This document shows positions 12,401 to 27,400 of a DNA stretch of 64,000 nt, one piece after another; the stretch's first letter is position 1, and every line of letters starts with the position of its first letter. The stretch is from Mastigias papua (lineage: Eukaryota > Cnidaria > Scyphozoa > Rhizostomeae > Mastigiidae), in the NCBI GenBank assembly GCA_964019165.1, contig OZ025278.1, positions 9,524,528 through 9,588,527 of the forward strand. The letters run 5' to 3'. The position numbers were made by a program, and so were the translations under genes. The notes below the pieces were generated by a model. The model was not told the origin of the DNA. It saw only the letters and a list, made by a program, of their open reading frames with translations, and did not search any database.

Positions 12401-15400
12401 TTTAGTGCCCTACGACTTACCGTGTGTTCGTGAGCTTCTACGCTTCTTAACCACTCTTATCAATCCTCATGACAGGTATGTTGTGACGATACCCTTCAGT
12501 CATTTTCTGTTGTTTGTTTCAGTATTGCACAACATTTCCTTTGTTTCAATGCTCCCCTTGGTAACTGAGAATTTTCTGCCTCTTTTATACTGATTATTTT
12601 TAGCTACTTCCTTTATCATGTTCTGCTTACTGCTTTACGATCTTACTGTACACGCTGTTTATAAGAAGCAAAATTTCATCCTTCAGTCTGGATATTTCGT
12701 AATATTCTATAAAACCAAGTTTTAAATATTTCCTAAATATTTCTGGAAATTCTTGAAGACGAATAAGGAATTCAATACTTAGATTTATTCCATGAACTTA
12801 ACTTTATCTCTGCAATGTGTCAAAAGTGAATGATCTTTAATGATAAGTTTATTCCCAGTTCAATAAAAGTTTTGCACGTTTACTTTTTCAGTTTAGTCTG
12901 CCTGTGTTTTTTAATTTCCCCTGATTAGAGCCTCTTTTTTCGTATAAATACGGTATAAATAAAAAACACAGGTTGAACAGTAACTAGTAAATTTACTAGT
13001 TTCTTAAAAATCATGTGTATCACATACTGTACTACGTTACGTATCTTACTATATTATGTACTTAAAAGATTTGTGAACTTATAGAATTTTCAATTTTTAT
13101 ATCGCCAAGGAGATTTTATCTGATCAACGCGTAGATCAGAACCCTATAGTGAAGATACCTTAGCTTCTGTATTAATGAATCAAGATGTGTTTGGCAGTAT
13201 AGCATTTTGGAACTACTTCGAAAACTACACTTGCATTGTATATGGAAATTTGATGAGGAATCTGGTATGCCTCAAATGCTCTATCTGTGCCTCTGTTATA
13301 CTGATGTATCGCATGTTTTTCCTAAATTCAGATGTACTCTTTCTGCGACGGAAATATTGCATCTATCTGTAGTTTTGTCAAGGGGGCTCTAACATCACAT
13401 CATTCTCTACTGCGAATCACTTTATGAATTAGTTCAAACACAGGATGTATGCTTTTACTGTTGCCTCGTATATCAAATTGGTTATGGTACTTTATTTGTG
13501 ACTCAAATTCAGTTAGGCTCGTCCATTCCGTTGGTCTGTTGTAGTGAGTGCTTCTTTCTTCACATTTGTTTTCAACAGGCACAATTCTAACACAATGATA
13601 CACATTGGCCTATCATTATTAACCGTTGCACTTGAATCTGGTGCCAGCCACATTGGACAATTCTCTTCACTGATGAACCAAATTAAAGATGAAACATACA
13701 GGAACCTACTCGCTGTACGTACAGTCAAAACCAGTGACTTTGTTTCTACTTTGCTGTATTGCCTACGGCAGACTGTTCAATGCTTTTTCTCAGACACTGT
13801 TGAGTAGCAGATTTCATGAAATTTATCCATTATTCGCTGTAAACTATGTCTTTGATAGCTGAGATATCGAACATCTTATATGCAGAGGTTATTCATTATA
13901 AATTTGAAATATATATTAGCTTCTATAGATTTTCAGTGCTGCAAATGAATTTGAATCATTTTATTGATTTTTATCCTTTCTTAACAGCTGCTGCAGTGTG
14001 ATATCCATGTGCTGTTTTCTTTGTCAATGAGAGTATGCTTCCTCATGATTGAAGCTTTAAGAACACATCTCAAATATCAGATTGAGGTATTTTTCTACGC
14101 ACCTTCATTTACTGTATATGTCGGTATATGGTCGTGATTTCCTAGGCAGGCTTTTCCATGTCAGCGTAATTATAGTGTCTTAAAGTAATTGATCTGATGC
14201 AACTAAATGCATGATTTTATTTTGATTTGTAAGTACGGTAGCCCATTGTTGCATACGGAATATAGTAAAGAAATACAGAGACTAGATCTGAACGACTGAT
14301 ATAATCAATTATATCAACTTGTTTGAAGATCTTTTTCGGAGAAATTCTATTGTATAGTTGTTGTTTTCTGGATTTGGCAAATGATGTGCTCCATGTTACT
14401 TTCAAGCAAACTGTTTGATTGTTTTTTATCTGTTCTGAGTTTCAGGTTTTGCTAGTTTCCATTCTGTGTGTATTAAAATCGTTTTGTCTAAGGCTGAGGA
14501 ATATCTGTGAACAAAGTGATAAGCTAGCAGTAAAGCAACCTATAGCCACTAGTATGGTGAATTGTTATATGTGATTTCCATTGTTATCCACTCTGTCCTA
14601 AGTCCATAATTGAGAAAAAATTTGACTCGTAGGCCTTTTCACTATAGGACTTTTCATCAAAAGAGTCTTTTAGAGCTTTTCTTTGTCGATTTAGATGTTT
14701 TTCATGAAACTTATGGATATACTTGTCCTTGAGCATATAAATATTCCTTATGAAAAGAGAGAGATGACACTCGAATACATTAATCAGGTAAGCAAGCTTC
14801 TTTCGTAGTTATGAGAGTTGTTCTCTTTTTATTGTTCAACAGTCACATTCTTATTCAGTAAAGTATAGAGCCATATCAGGTTCAACGGATTAAAAAGGTC
14901 CTGGCCTTTGTTTGTATTTTTCCAATCCACAACAAAATAGACTTTTTAGCATTCGGTCCCTGTTTTTACAAAAAATAACTTTGGTGATAGAAATTCTATT
15001 CATTCAATGTGATGAATAACTTTAACTATTAGACAATATTTTGCGAAGTGAGTTAGTTGCTGTTTTTCCAGAACCTTTAGCAAGTGACACTATGCTCAGT
15101 ACTGTGGTATTGTCCGTTTGGTTTCTGGCTGGAAAATAAGCCTACTTTTTGCTATCGATCGTGTTTGGGGTACAATGTTGACCGTTTATGTGAACCCTAA
15201 TTGTTCACTTGTAAATCCATTATAAATACCTTATGGCAATGTCTTGTGAACACTCGATACCCAACCTCTGAGCCCTTTTTCGAAAATAGTGCTTTTATTA
15301 AAATAGGTAGCATTTAAAGCTTGTCAGATTTACATGAGAGCAATTTTAGTACGAAACCTACATCAATTGAGTTTTGTTTACTCACTTTTTCTTCTTGATA

Positions 15401-18400
15401 CATTTTTAGAATTAATTTATAATGGAACTAAAGTTAAATATGTATAGATCTGTTCCGTATTGTCTCAGTATTGTATTTACTGTGTAATGGATGTAGTTAT
15501 TGTTAATTTGAAGTGAGATTACTCAATATTTACAAGTTTTTCTCCTTTTTGCAGATGTTTCATATTCCATACCTTGTTCCGGAAATGTATCTTAACTATG
15601 ATTGCGATATTCGTTGCTCTAATCTGTTGGAAGATTTTGCTAAGGTTCTGTCCAAGGTTAGTAGCCACCTATACTTACCCATGTTTTGTTTTGCCCTTCG
15701 TAAGACGCCCTGCAGGAAAGGGATAATAGATAGGAGAAGTCAACCGTGGTTCTTGAAAGGTAGAGTGAAAGTGTATGTAAGTATTTGGGAGAAAACATGG
15801 GATATTTTGAAAGGTATACAACATAACCATCTAGTTTCAAAAGAAATCAAATTTTGTCATAGAAAAGTTTCATGGATACCTACTTTCTAGTAATCTTATG
15901 GGTTTAATTAATGCTTTTGGCAACTGAAAGAAAATTGGATATATCTCTGATTTCAAATTTTGGTTGTCTTAGATAATACAGTCTGCTCCTAACCACATTT
16001 TTGACAGACAGAAGCAATTGAAAGTAATTATAAGCGCTTGATACAAATGGTTATGAAGAGGAATGAGGAAGTGAAGGAATACTTTATGCTTGCCCTGCAC
16101 TGTTTTATATCAAGCCTTGCAATAGTTTCCTCTCTTCATTATGATCATTGAGTGAAAGGATAGAAAATGGTGTCTGCATTGAGTAAGGATAATTTTTTTG
16201 CTATTTTGTTAAGTTATTGGCATCCACTTATTTAGCCACATGTGCCCTCCCGCTCCAATTTTTCCCATCTGATTATAGCAATGTAGGTATGTATGATTGA
16301 TCTTTTTAGCACCTTTTCTCTATTTAGAAAAGCTAAACCTTGTGAAAACTATGCAGAATCATTTGCATAATATTATGATTTAGGTTCTGTCGATCATTGC
16401 TGCATTGATATTATGCAAGTAACGGTGCATTGACTGTATCATTGGTTTTGAAGCATTCTTTGGTATTGTTGACATACTTATTTTTAAAGCGGTGTAATCT
16501 GGTTTCCTTTATAGAACGCATTTAGACCTGGAAATCTTTCGTCAGTCAACATGCTAGCTTTAGATGCTCTTCTAACTATTGTCAATGAAATCGAGGCACA
16601 TTCACTTCGTGTTTCCTCTCGGACTGACAGTGATAATGTAGGTCGTTTGGCGCTTGACGTTAAGAAACCAGGAGAAAGGACATTCAGTACATCTTCGGAT
16701 AGAACAGGTATGTTGACAATGAAAGTAAACAATGACTTTTTGACCTCAGGATTTCCTTGCAAACTTTAAATAATCTAAAGTATAACTTTGAACGTGCTTT
16801 CAGAACTTCGCAATTTTCACTTTTGAAGCCAACATCAAAAGTAAAATCTCACCTTAGCTCATTTACTTTCAGAACTAGCAGTTGGGCCACGAAATGTTGT
16901 AGGCAAAGGAAAAATAAATTTCATGTTTAGTCGATAGCAGTATTGAGTAACAATGTTTCACGGACAAAAGTGTTGGTGGTGAGGGAAGAATGGAGCAGGG
17001 AGTTTGGGAATTGAGTGTCATCAAGTTAACTAGAGAGCGCCCAGACACATATTTGTAATCACAAATCTAGAGCCTACTTTTGTGTAGATTTCAAACAAGC
17101 ACAATATTTGAACGCAGTTTTAAATCAATAAGTATGTATAGCTAATCTTTTTCTCCTAGTAATACTTGGTTCTTAGTATTAGGACTATCATTGAAGTTCC
17201 AGCGAGAATCATGGATAACTAGTCTTTAAGACCGATGTTATCTTATTTGTTCTTATCAAAAACTTTTAATTTGTTATTGAAGGTGAAGATGACTCAGGAT
17301 CTGATGACAATATGGAATACCTTGGAATTCTACCCCCCACACCACCCACTTCGGGTGTCAGTGTTGCTAGACAGCTGATGTTGAAGACAAGAACCTCTGT
17401 AAGGAAACCAAGAGCTTCCCCAACTGTCAACGAACAAGCCTTGCCGTGCTCACAAGACTTAGCACAACAGAAGAAAAGAAAAAAGGTTAGTAGTATATAT
17501 CTGTGATCTTTTAGTTCTGGAGATATTCTTTGGTAGTCTTTAGGACGCAGCATTTCGTATCATTTCACCTCTCCCATGCTCAACAAGTTCATTGAAGTTT
17601 TCTTTCACAAGTATCAGGTATTTAACATTTTAAGGAAGTGTAAGGACAACATCCTGTTGTCAAAAATAATCTCTTGAATCATCATAAATGAAAACTTTGT
17701 GTTGATTGTTTTAGGTGAATCATCTTAAAAGCCTTTTTATCGGTTTTATTTGTTATATATTATCATAATTAGCCTACGATTCTTATTGATCATATAGTTG
17801 ATTCATCAACTGCACCTTCCCCCTGTGCATAGGATACTTGAGTGAGCTTAAGGCTATGCCTTTATTCTGTTACGTTATCACTTGTACAAGTCCAGTCTGG
17901 GAAGCTTTTCACGATATTGTATTAGATAGTGGATTTATGTAGAGATAACCGGATTTAAGGAGGAATTTAAGTCGAAATGCTAGAACACATTTCACCCGAG
18001 TTGGATTCGAATTCGCATCCCTTGACTTTTTACGTCGAATGCTCTACCGAATGAGCTTTTGACCCGAAAAGACTGAGCTATCGACCATGCCAGTGCCAAC
18101 TTGACTTGCAAAGTCCACGGTCACAACTTTGAACCCTGCTTTCAGGTCAGTTATTTTCTCTCACTTTCACTTTAATTGGATTTTATATTAGTTGCAGGGA
18201 GAGGAGATTGATCCATTCGCAAGTCCGCTCGGTAGTTTAAGAACATCCCCAATTTTATATTGATACATAAAGTAGGACTTTTCCGTTTAATATAGAATGT
18301 ATCATAGCCGGAAAAGTATCTCAATATTCGTGTCAAAACAAAAATACATTTTGAGGAACAACCAGATAAGGTCTTGATTCGCGTGCCAAAGCTCCGTTCT

Positions 18401-21400
18401 CATAGCATGGCAACTTCTCTACTTTATTTTGAATTATTCTTCACTTTCCATTTCTCTTTATTTTTAGCTGCTTTGGCAAGGAGTGGAGGAATTTAATAAA
18501 AAAGCACAGAAAGGAATCGAGTTTTTGCAGAAGCATGATATCCTCTCGGAACCACTTGTTCCCGATGAGCTTGTCAAATTTTTCAAAGACAACCAAAAAG
18601 TTGATAAGAAGATCATTGGTGAATATATTGGTAAGAGGAACAACGGCAAAATATTGGACTCATTCCTACGGTTAGTTAAATTGAAAGCTTGATAGTCCAG
18701 TGACTCTAAACTAAATTAAAGCTATTCTGAAGTGACAATGAAGGAAAATGAATGATTCGAACTCGCAGCCATTGACTTTGTACTTCATTTGCCCTGCCAC
18801 TAAGTATTGAAGATACATAATTGAAAATCGCGAGTTTAAGTCCTGGTTGTATTCTCAATTTTCCTAAATCACAACTTTTTACCCAATTAGAGTTACGCTT
18901 CTCTATGTTTTGTTTTCTTACCACATTAACTTTAGTCCCCTTTTCTCATGGCTTGTCTTTTTTGTGCTTGTTTTATCTAGATGCCCACAGGAGCTTGATT
19001 TATTCTTCCTGGTACTGAGAGAAATTTTACTTAATATTATGCCCATTCCCTTGTTTTAGTATTTTTATTTATAGCTATCTGGCTGACCGAGCATGTTACA
19101 ATGTTCTGCTGGAATACAGCCTTTAGCTCATGGCTTATCGCAAATGCACCACATCGGCATCATCAGACTTTGATTTTCTTTCCGGTTACCCTTAAGGACT
19201 TTTCCATGTATCGGTTGCTTCTCGTTGTTGATATTTGCATAATGCAGTGCTTCGTTGTATTGTATGTGTTTCTGTGTGTGCTTTGCAGTTCATTTGACAT
19301 GAAAGGCCTGCGCATCGATATCTGTCTGCGTCATTTTCTCGAAGCGTTCCGGCTCCCTGGTGAGGCTCCAGTCATATCTTTCATCCTGGAACATTTCGCC
19401 GACAGGTATTATGTAAGTATCACTTTCATTTCTCATTGGTTTCTCGCATTTAGTCCTAAAGCCAAATAATTGCAAGATAGTATATTTATCATTAGCTCTT
19501 GTAATTTTTCACGCATTGCCAAGTAAATTTATTGTACATGTAGGAAATTGTGAAATGAAACTGCGAGCAAATGAATGACTAGAATGAGGTTCGATGTGAG
19601 TTATTTGCACTGGGTAGCCATTACAGTGGGGCCGTCTCATTTTGCAATTTTTCCAAGATCTTTGTTATCTCTAATTTGACATGCAAGAAACTTCTTCTAA
19701 GTCCACTATAAAGTGATTCATTCCTTTCCAGCTGAGAATAACAGATGTAATATCAATCTTGTTACATAGCAGTTAACAATTACTAGGCATTTTGAGTTAG
19801 AGAAAATTTTCACCGTCGATGGTACATTTTACGGAGTTATTGACAAAGCTACAGCACACAATTATTTCTTATGTCTGAACTAGGTTTTTATGTTTTGACT
19901 TTTTCTCAACGGTGTGACTTGCATCTGGTTGTTGAACCTGTCTGTTTTACTTCCAGGAACTGAACCCAGATGGATTTGCAAATACTGATGCAGTTTTCAC
20001 TCTGGCTTATGCAGTCATTATGCTTAATGTTGACCAACACAACGCGAATGTGAAACAGCAAAAGTCAATGACAGTTGAGGTATTCCTTTTTTTGTCTATT
20101 GGCCACAATTTATAGTTTGCTTTGGTCTTAATCCAACAGGCTTGATATTCTGCATGCTTATTAATGGTGTCCCAGTAGATACTTATTTCATTTTAGATAT
20201 GCTAAGTAAAATCCTTCTGAATGACTTATGTTGAATCAATTCTATGGCGCAACTCGAATGAATTTCATTATGTTGTATTTGAAAATCTGCACTCTTTTGT
20301 GCCGCTATGTTCTGATGAGCAACCAAATACAGTTGACATTCGAAAGCTCAACCTCCCGATCACTCGAACATTCACTGCATCGAATGAATTTTCAGTTTCC
20401 CTCAGTTGGGTTTCTTGTAGAAATGTTGCCCGATTACTCCAGTATTCTATAAATCGAACAAGCCTCCTTTTCCGATAAGAGTTCGAGTTAATGATTGTCA
20501 ACTGTATAGACTAAAGCAATCTCTGTTATGACCCACTTGATCAAAGCATGTTTGCCCCTCCGCACCAAGGTTGAGAAAGACTGAAAATCATATTGTGTAA
20601 CTCCAACAATTTCCTCCTCCTTCGTGTCAAATGATACAACTCCTTTATAGGGACACCTGCTGTTTTTATCATTTGAACAAGTCACTTTGGTTATTTTAAA
20701 ACTATTTCTGCACTGATTATATTTTGTAAATTCTATTTTGATATTACATAAAGGAGTTTAAAAAGAATGTCAAAGGAGTTAATGGTGGTGGCAACTTCCC
20801 TGAACAAATGATTGAGGAGATTTATAATTGCATCAGGTTTGAGAGTTTGCTGAATTTTTTAATTTCTTGCTTTTCTCATATGACATTTTAATCTATTTTT
20901 TCTATACTTCGATGCATAGAAATCAAGTGTACTCATATTTCCATTGACTGTGTTCGTCCAGTGTGACTTGACAACTCTGGCCTATTTGATTGTCCCATAT
21001 CATCATGAAGTTGGGATTGCTTCTTCCCATTTGGTCTCGTAAATTGTGCATCCCCCTCGATCCCAGTTCATACCAGTACCTCCTCTTCAATACAGAAACC
21101 TAATTATTCACTCTCAACTTCAGCAGAGTTATTTCATGTACAGGCTAGTAATTCTTTTACTCGTTTGAAATTAGTTCAGTTTAGTTAAGCATGATTTATC
21201 AAGTTCGTGTCTCATTCCTTCATCTGTAGTAATTCTAGGTTGCATAGTTAAGAGGTCCAGAAGTACAGTGTTTTTACTCTAACTTATCTGTAGTCTTGAT
21301 TTTTGTCCTTATTCGAATTCATATATTATTTTGTGTTTGTAGTTGTTAATTCAAATTCAAAGTTTTCCAGTTCACTCTTTTCTTTACTTTTCTCCGATAA

Positions 21401-24400
21401 TTTTTACCTTTGAAGAAATGAAGAAATCGTCATGCCCTCGGAAAGGACCGGAAGAGTGAAAGAAAACTTCGATTGGAAGGTAGATTTTACTCTTTGTCTG
21501 TGTCTTAAATGCCGACTTAGTGGTTATACATGTCGTCGTATTAATGAAATACTTTCTGTATTGCATAACATCAGCTTTTATTTCTTGTTGTCGATTTTTG
21601 CTGATATTATCAAAATTTAGTTATTGGAAATGAGGACTGTCCTCTTTTTTTATGTACTCTTAGGTGTGGTATTGGATGTTTAATTTAGGCTGCACTTTGT
21701 TGACAACTATCTGAAAGTGTAGAGTGACGTGGTAGTGACTGTAGCACAGTTTTTTAATATTTCACTCATCTGACTAAGAAGGATTGAAATCAACCTCAGA
21801 TCTGAAAATCAAACTCGGGGTTTGGTAAGAAGGAAATGAACATTTCTGTGTCCACATCCACTTCGGTGTTTTACAATATATTTCAAGAGAAAATAAATTA
21901 ATCTTGCCAATCAACCCAAAATTGTAGCCACTCATTTAATTACCGAATAATTTTTCCTACATACATGCTGAATATATTTGTAAAGAGTGGAAACATGGTC
22001 TCAAACCTCAGAAATTACCACCTCTAATTGGGACATGAGCTCCCTACCTCCTTTATAGAGTTCCTATTTTGATAAGAAATGTATTTTTACACAGTACTGA
22101 AACTTTCTAAGCTTTTGCATTGTTTCATCACTGAAACTTTGTTAAATCTTTTTAGCGAAAATACTCGGGTTTTATGTAACACTCTAATGTTGCGCAGCCA
22201 GGCAGGCACCACACAAGCATATCATTGAAATACAGAGATTGTTATGGTAACTCTATGCAATTTTAGCAAATGAGATGATGGGCTTGTGTGAAAATTGGCA
22301 TTTAAAGTGTTTATGAACTTATCAACTTTCTTAGGTCTCAGAAATCCAGTACTGAATATTCTTAACTTTTTGAGCAGCCGAGTGCTACTTTCTTGTAAAC
22401 CGCATTCTTGTAGGAAAAACGTGTAGTTTCCCCAGCAAAGTAGCCTTGCCATCAATCATCCTCCCATAGTTGAAGTATATTGTTATCATTATTGATAACT
22501 TCAAGGATAGTAGTTAATCACTGGACAAATTTGATTTGATGGTAAGAACAAGCACTTGGATAGTTGTGTGCTCTAACCTTGAAGAATATTAGTAATGCGT
22601 GATGCCAACTGAATGCACACTATTAAAATGGACATTCGAGACGCAGAATGTAGCGTTATTGCTCATTTGTTCGTTTAGCACGAGATTTGTTAGTTTAAGC
22701 CACGCTGTTTCATAAATGTGACACATGTACTTACTTTCGACATTTTTTAATTTTGAATGATTCATGCAAATAGCATTTTTTGTTTTTGTTCTATTTATGA
22801 ATATGCTAAAGTGATACATTGAACACTGCACTGTTTCTTCATGACTTGTGTTCAGTAGTGCATTGTTTGATCTTTAAACATTTGCAAGTGACATTGTCAG
22901 CATAAGGCATCTCTATCTTGCAGATTCTCATTCGCAAAAGCCAGTCACACGAATCACAGTTCTTACATATCAATACAAACATGTATGATGAAGACCTGTT
23001 TCTTGTTATTTGGGGACCGACAGTTGCAGCACTCTCATACGTATATGATAATGGTATGGACAAAAGTGTTGTGCAGAAAGCCTTAACTGGATTCAGGTAA
23101 TTGAGAGCTTTCACATTTTCACTGCCACCCAAGGATAGGACTAAATTATTGTTGTCTTTCAAGAACAGAAATTCCTCATGATCTTTGTTTAAAAAGAGAT
23201 TGTCAATACATGTATCATTACCCCACGTGGCGGTCGCTTGTTTCCTGTTGTTCAAATCATCTTCTTCCTTATGGCTTTGGATTAAATTGTTATGTTTTAT
23301 TAATGGTGGTTGACGTTTTTTACTTAGAAAATGTGCTGTGATATCAGCCCGTTATGGACTCAGCGAAGTCTTCGATAATTTGGTAATATCACTTTGCAAA
23401 TTCACAACTCTGCTGTCACAAGGAGAGGTATGCACACTTCAGTATTATAGGCACCCTCGAATGTGATTGTATATTGGACGTGTCATACATTCGAATGTGA
23501 CACTATAACCTGAATTAATATTACTGGAAACGATATGCCGCTTTAAGAAGATAACCAAATCTTCAGAAAATATTGAGTACCAAATTTAAATATATAATTT
23601 ATTCGTGTTCCTCCTGCGTGTTTATGCTACTTTGCTTTGCTGTAGAACTTTACCTGCAAGCATCTTTTATTTTTCAGCCAAGTGATAATTTACCGGTGAC
23701 TTTTGGCACCAATATAAAGGCCCAGCTCAGTGCACGAACAGCATTTTCATTGGCTCATAAACATGGTGATATTCTCAGGGAAGGCTGGCAAAATCTACTC
23801 GTCTGTATGATGCAGCTTTTCAAAACTAAATTGCTTCCAAAGATTCTTACAGAGGTATGCTTATATACACTTTACAGAAAAACTCTTCGATATCTTGCAT
23901 ATCAATCAACTTTGATTGTTGTTTGGATTTTCTGAATACATGACAAACTGTATAATAGCAAAATAGGAACTGAAATAATACTGTGATTAGGAGTGCTTTA
24001 TATTGCGAGTCAGACAGCGGCATCTTTAAAATTTCCCGCATTGCAGCATTGTAGGCTTATAGAACTTATTTAGAAAGTGAAAGGTGACGAGGTTTCTTTT
24101 GAAGACCTTGGTACGTCACTCCTTGCAACCCGTCAGCTTTTGTCACCTTTGTCCTGGATGTTAGTTTGCTTATCAGGTCTCTTTGTATTGTTAAGTCCTA
24201 TCTATATCCGTGCTTATTGTATTTTTCATTTTTTCTATATTTCAATCAAAGTTCTCATTACTCATTCACAGGTGGAAGATTTTATTGATGCAAGTGGAAA
24301 AATCAGCTTAATCAAAGAAGAACCACAGCCAATAGCAAGGTACCTCGTAATGATTCCACTAATAGAACTTCTGATTCACTTTGAGGAAGCTATTGAGATA

Positions 24401-27400
24401 TTTATTCAGAAGACATAGCAAGTGTTTACTGAACTGATTGTAGAGATTTTAGGTAATAGAACAGATGTACCATGAGATGTTTCACATTAGCACTGTTATT
24501 CAAAATCATCCTTATGATTTCATTTCATTTCATGACATATTTTAGCCGACGTAATTAACCGAGGCAGTTATCCATGCTACTTAGAGAGCTCCTCCGTAAT
24601 TATTCTATCCTATATGCAATTATCTAATGTTATTCCTCTATTTTTAATGGATAGTTTGTATTAGTGTGCAATGTATTAATTGTATTATATGTTGCATTGA
24701 TTGATAATTAAATGAAGCTTGAAACTTGAACTTGAAATGCGCTGAATATAGCCGTTTTATAATGTGCCCTGCTTACAAGAATACGAAATGCATCCAAGAA
24801 TTTAAGCTAATTACATTGCTAACTGGTATAGGATTGATTTAAGCATTCATTAAGCTATTTTTAATCTTTACATATACACTTGTTTGTATTGTTTTTGTTA
24901 AAACTATGCTTTTTATCATTTGCATTGAGAGAACTCCTCCTCCTTTGTTGGAAGGTTTCTCTTTTTAATGCTAGCTTTTATAGTTTTGTTGTTGTGGTGT
25001 TCTCGTCCATTGGTACCTTAAATAATTGAAAACAATTCTCGGGGTGGAGTATTTTTCAGATGAATTAAACAGCAGATCAAATTTTTGAAATGAACTATTA
25101 TTGTTTTAGTTTGTTCTCTTTTCAATTTTTCACTCCATATAACATCTGTATAATCTATTGTTTAATTTGACTGGAAGGCTACGTTCTTCTAGAGATTAGT
25201 AGGTGGATTATGGGTACTGCAACAATGCTCAAAATCAAATCCAGATGTGACTTCCACGCAGTGTATTTACAAGCAATGCCCAATATTTTGTCACCCTGCG
25301 TTGTTGGGTCATACCTTATTGTCGGTTTTACTTCTTACTTCTGTAATTGTCTTTTCACCTGAATGTGTTCTAAGGTTTGCCTACTTCATTCATTAGGCCG
25401 GACACCACGGGAATGTTATCATCAATTTACTACTATATATTGGCAAATCCTGACACATCTGCGCAAAAATCTCAATCCGCAGAAGACAGGGAAGCTCAAG
25501 AGCAAGCACTCAATTGTATCAAGGTATTTCACCGATTGCTTCACCACTCGGATGCTTTTTCAGAAACCTTCTCTTTTGTAAAATATTGATATTTTGGGAC
25601 TGGCACTTGATGCTCTGAGTTAATCATGTAAGCACTGCTATATTCCCCCTTTCAAAACCGAAGGGAGGCTGTTCACTGAAATGCGCTTATTACAACATTG
25701 CGTCATGATAGCCAAATGTATGCTTGTTACTTGCTGTAGCTTCAAGACCCTGTTCACTTGTTTTTATTGTATGTTTGTCTCTCACCCATTAATCATATCA
25801 AGCAAGTCAAAATGTTTCGGATGCTGTGTTTCATGTACGAAATGAAAATTGGGAAATATCTTATTTTTGATGTTTAAAGAAATTCTGGGCTTGTGGCTTC
25901 AATTGTTTTGTAGCAATGAGTGTTTATCGCTTTGAGGATAACAATGAAGTTGGTTTTCTTCATTTTTGGGATTTTTGTTTACATTAGATGGGGCCCATCG
26001 TGTTTGAGCAGATTTCGTTCCTCATTAATTTTTTTATTTCCTAGGATTGCCACCCAGAGCTTCTCATCACTGAAAGTAAATTTCTTAGAAGTGAATCTCT
26101 TCAGGAGCTTGTTAAGGTAAATAAATTAAAATTTTTGTACCCCTGTATTTGAAAATTGTACTCATAATTGTGAAATTACCCATGAGTTTTTAGTATTTAA
26201 TGTATGATGTATCTATCAAAGAATTGCACACGAAGCTGTTGTCACTTCAATTCCTGATGTTATTGTTTATTTGAGAAAATATGTGTTTTATGTTAACTCC
26301 TTTGAGATCTATTCAAAGTAGTTTTTGCAAAATGTTTAGCCATACCGTTAGAAAAAGATGATAGTAAAAGAAGAGAGGACAGAGGAGTGAAAATAGCTAA
26401 TGGTATAGAAGTACAGTGAGAGCTTTGAATAAGTATTTCATGCTTAACAGAGAATATGGTGCCAAGCTAGTTCTTATGTCAAAAACGTCAGGGCTGTTAG
26501 TATAGCTACCCTATTCTGTTTTTATTTTTTTTTATTAGTTACAAGTTACATAATGTATTTTCTCTTTTTCCATCGCAGTTTTTGAAATTGGATTTTATTG
26601 TAGGTTTAATTATCATGGATATCATAAGAAATTAGCGATTTAATGTTCCTCTAGTTTAGTTCGATAGTCGAGTTTTATCATCTACACTTATCTGATTTAA
26701 TTTTTGTAGGCCCTGGTCTTTTCTTCAAAACCAGAAGGAAGTATTGATTCAACCGATATTCCTTTTGATGAGGACTCTGCATCATTCTTCTTGGAATTCC
26801 TCATAAGAGTTGCTTTGCAAAACAAGTAAGTCCTAGATAAACATACAACAAGAGTGAGAATTTTTTGCGTGTATCTGTGATACCAGGAATTTTTGTTTGT
26901 AAGGAAAGTGCTGAATTTACACCACTGATCGATCACTTTGACTATATTATTGTAGTTTGTTGTATGTTACTACTTTGGTCTTTTCCAGCCTTGGAAACAC
27001 TTTTATGACGTTAATCAAGACAGAACTTTTATACATAAACGTATCAAAATATCAGAATAGGATTTATGGTTCTCTAAAAGAAAGTCGATATTGTACTATT
27101 GTTTGGATAAGTAGTAAATCCTTATTCCCATTTATATTATAGCCTACTCATTAACGTATTTTCAGTAACATTGACCATAGTTTTATATGAGTTGTCGAAG
27201 TATTACTAAGATATAACTTATTTCGTTCATGCCTGCTTCGCGTTTGTATCACATTTATCCTTTACTTATTGGTTTATTATATCAAGACACTTACTATTAA
27301 AACTTTCTGCCCTTTGTGCAATCTTCTAGGGACCGAATTTCTGTTTTATGGCAAACCGTTCGCGATCATTTGACCAGCATTATCATATCCGCCCAGACTT

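Noticed and set aside
19130..19175. CUGAUGA on the minus strand near the Sec7 exon as a hammerhead
   Set aside because: No GAAA box or matching stem I at the required distance.
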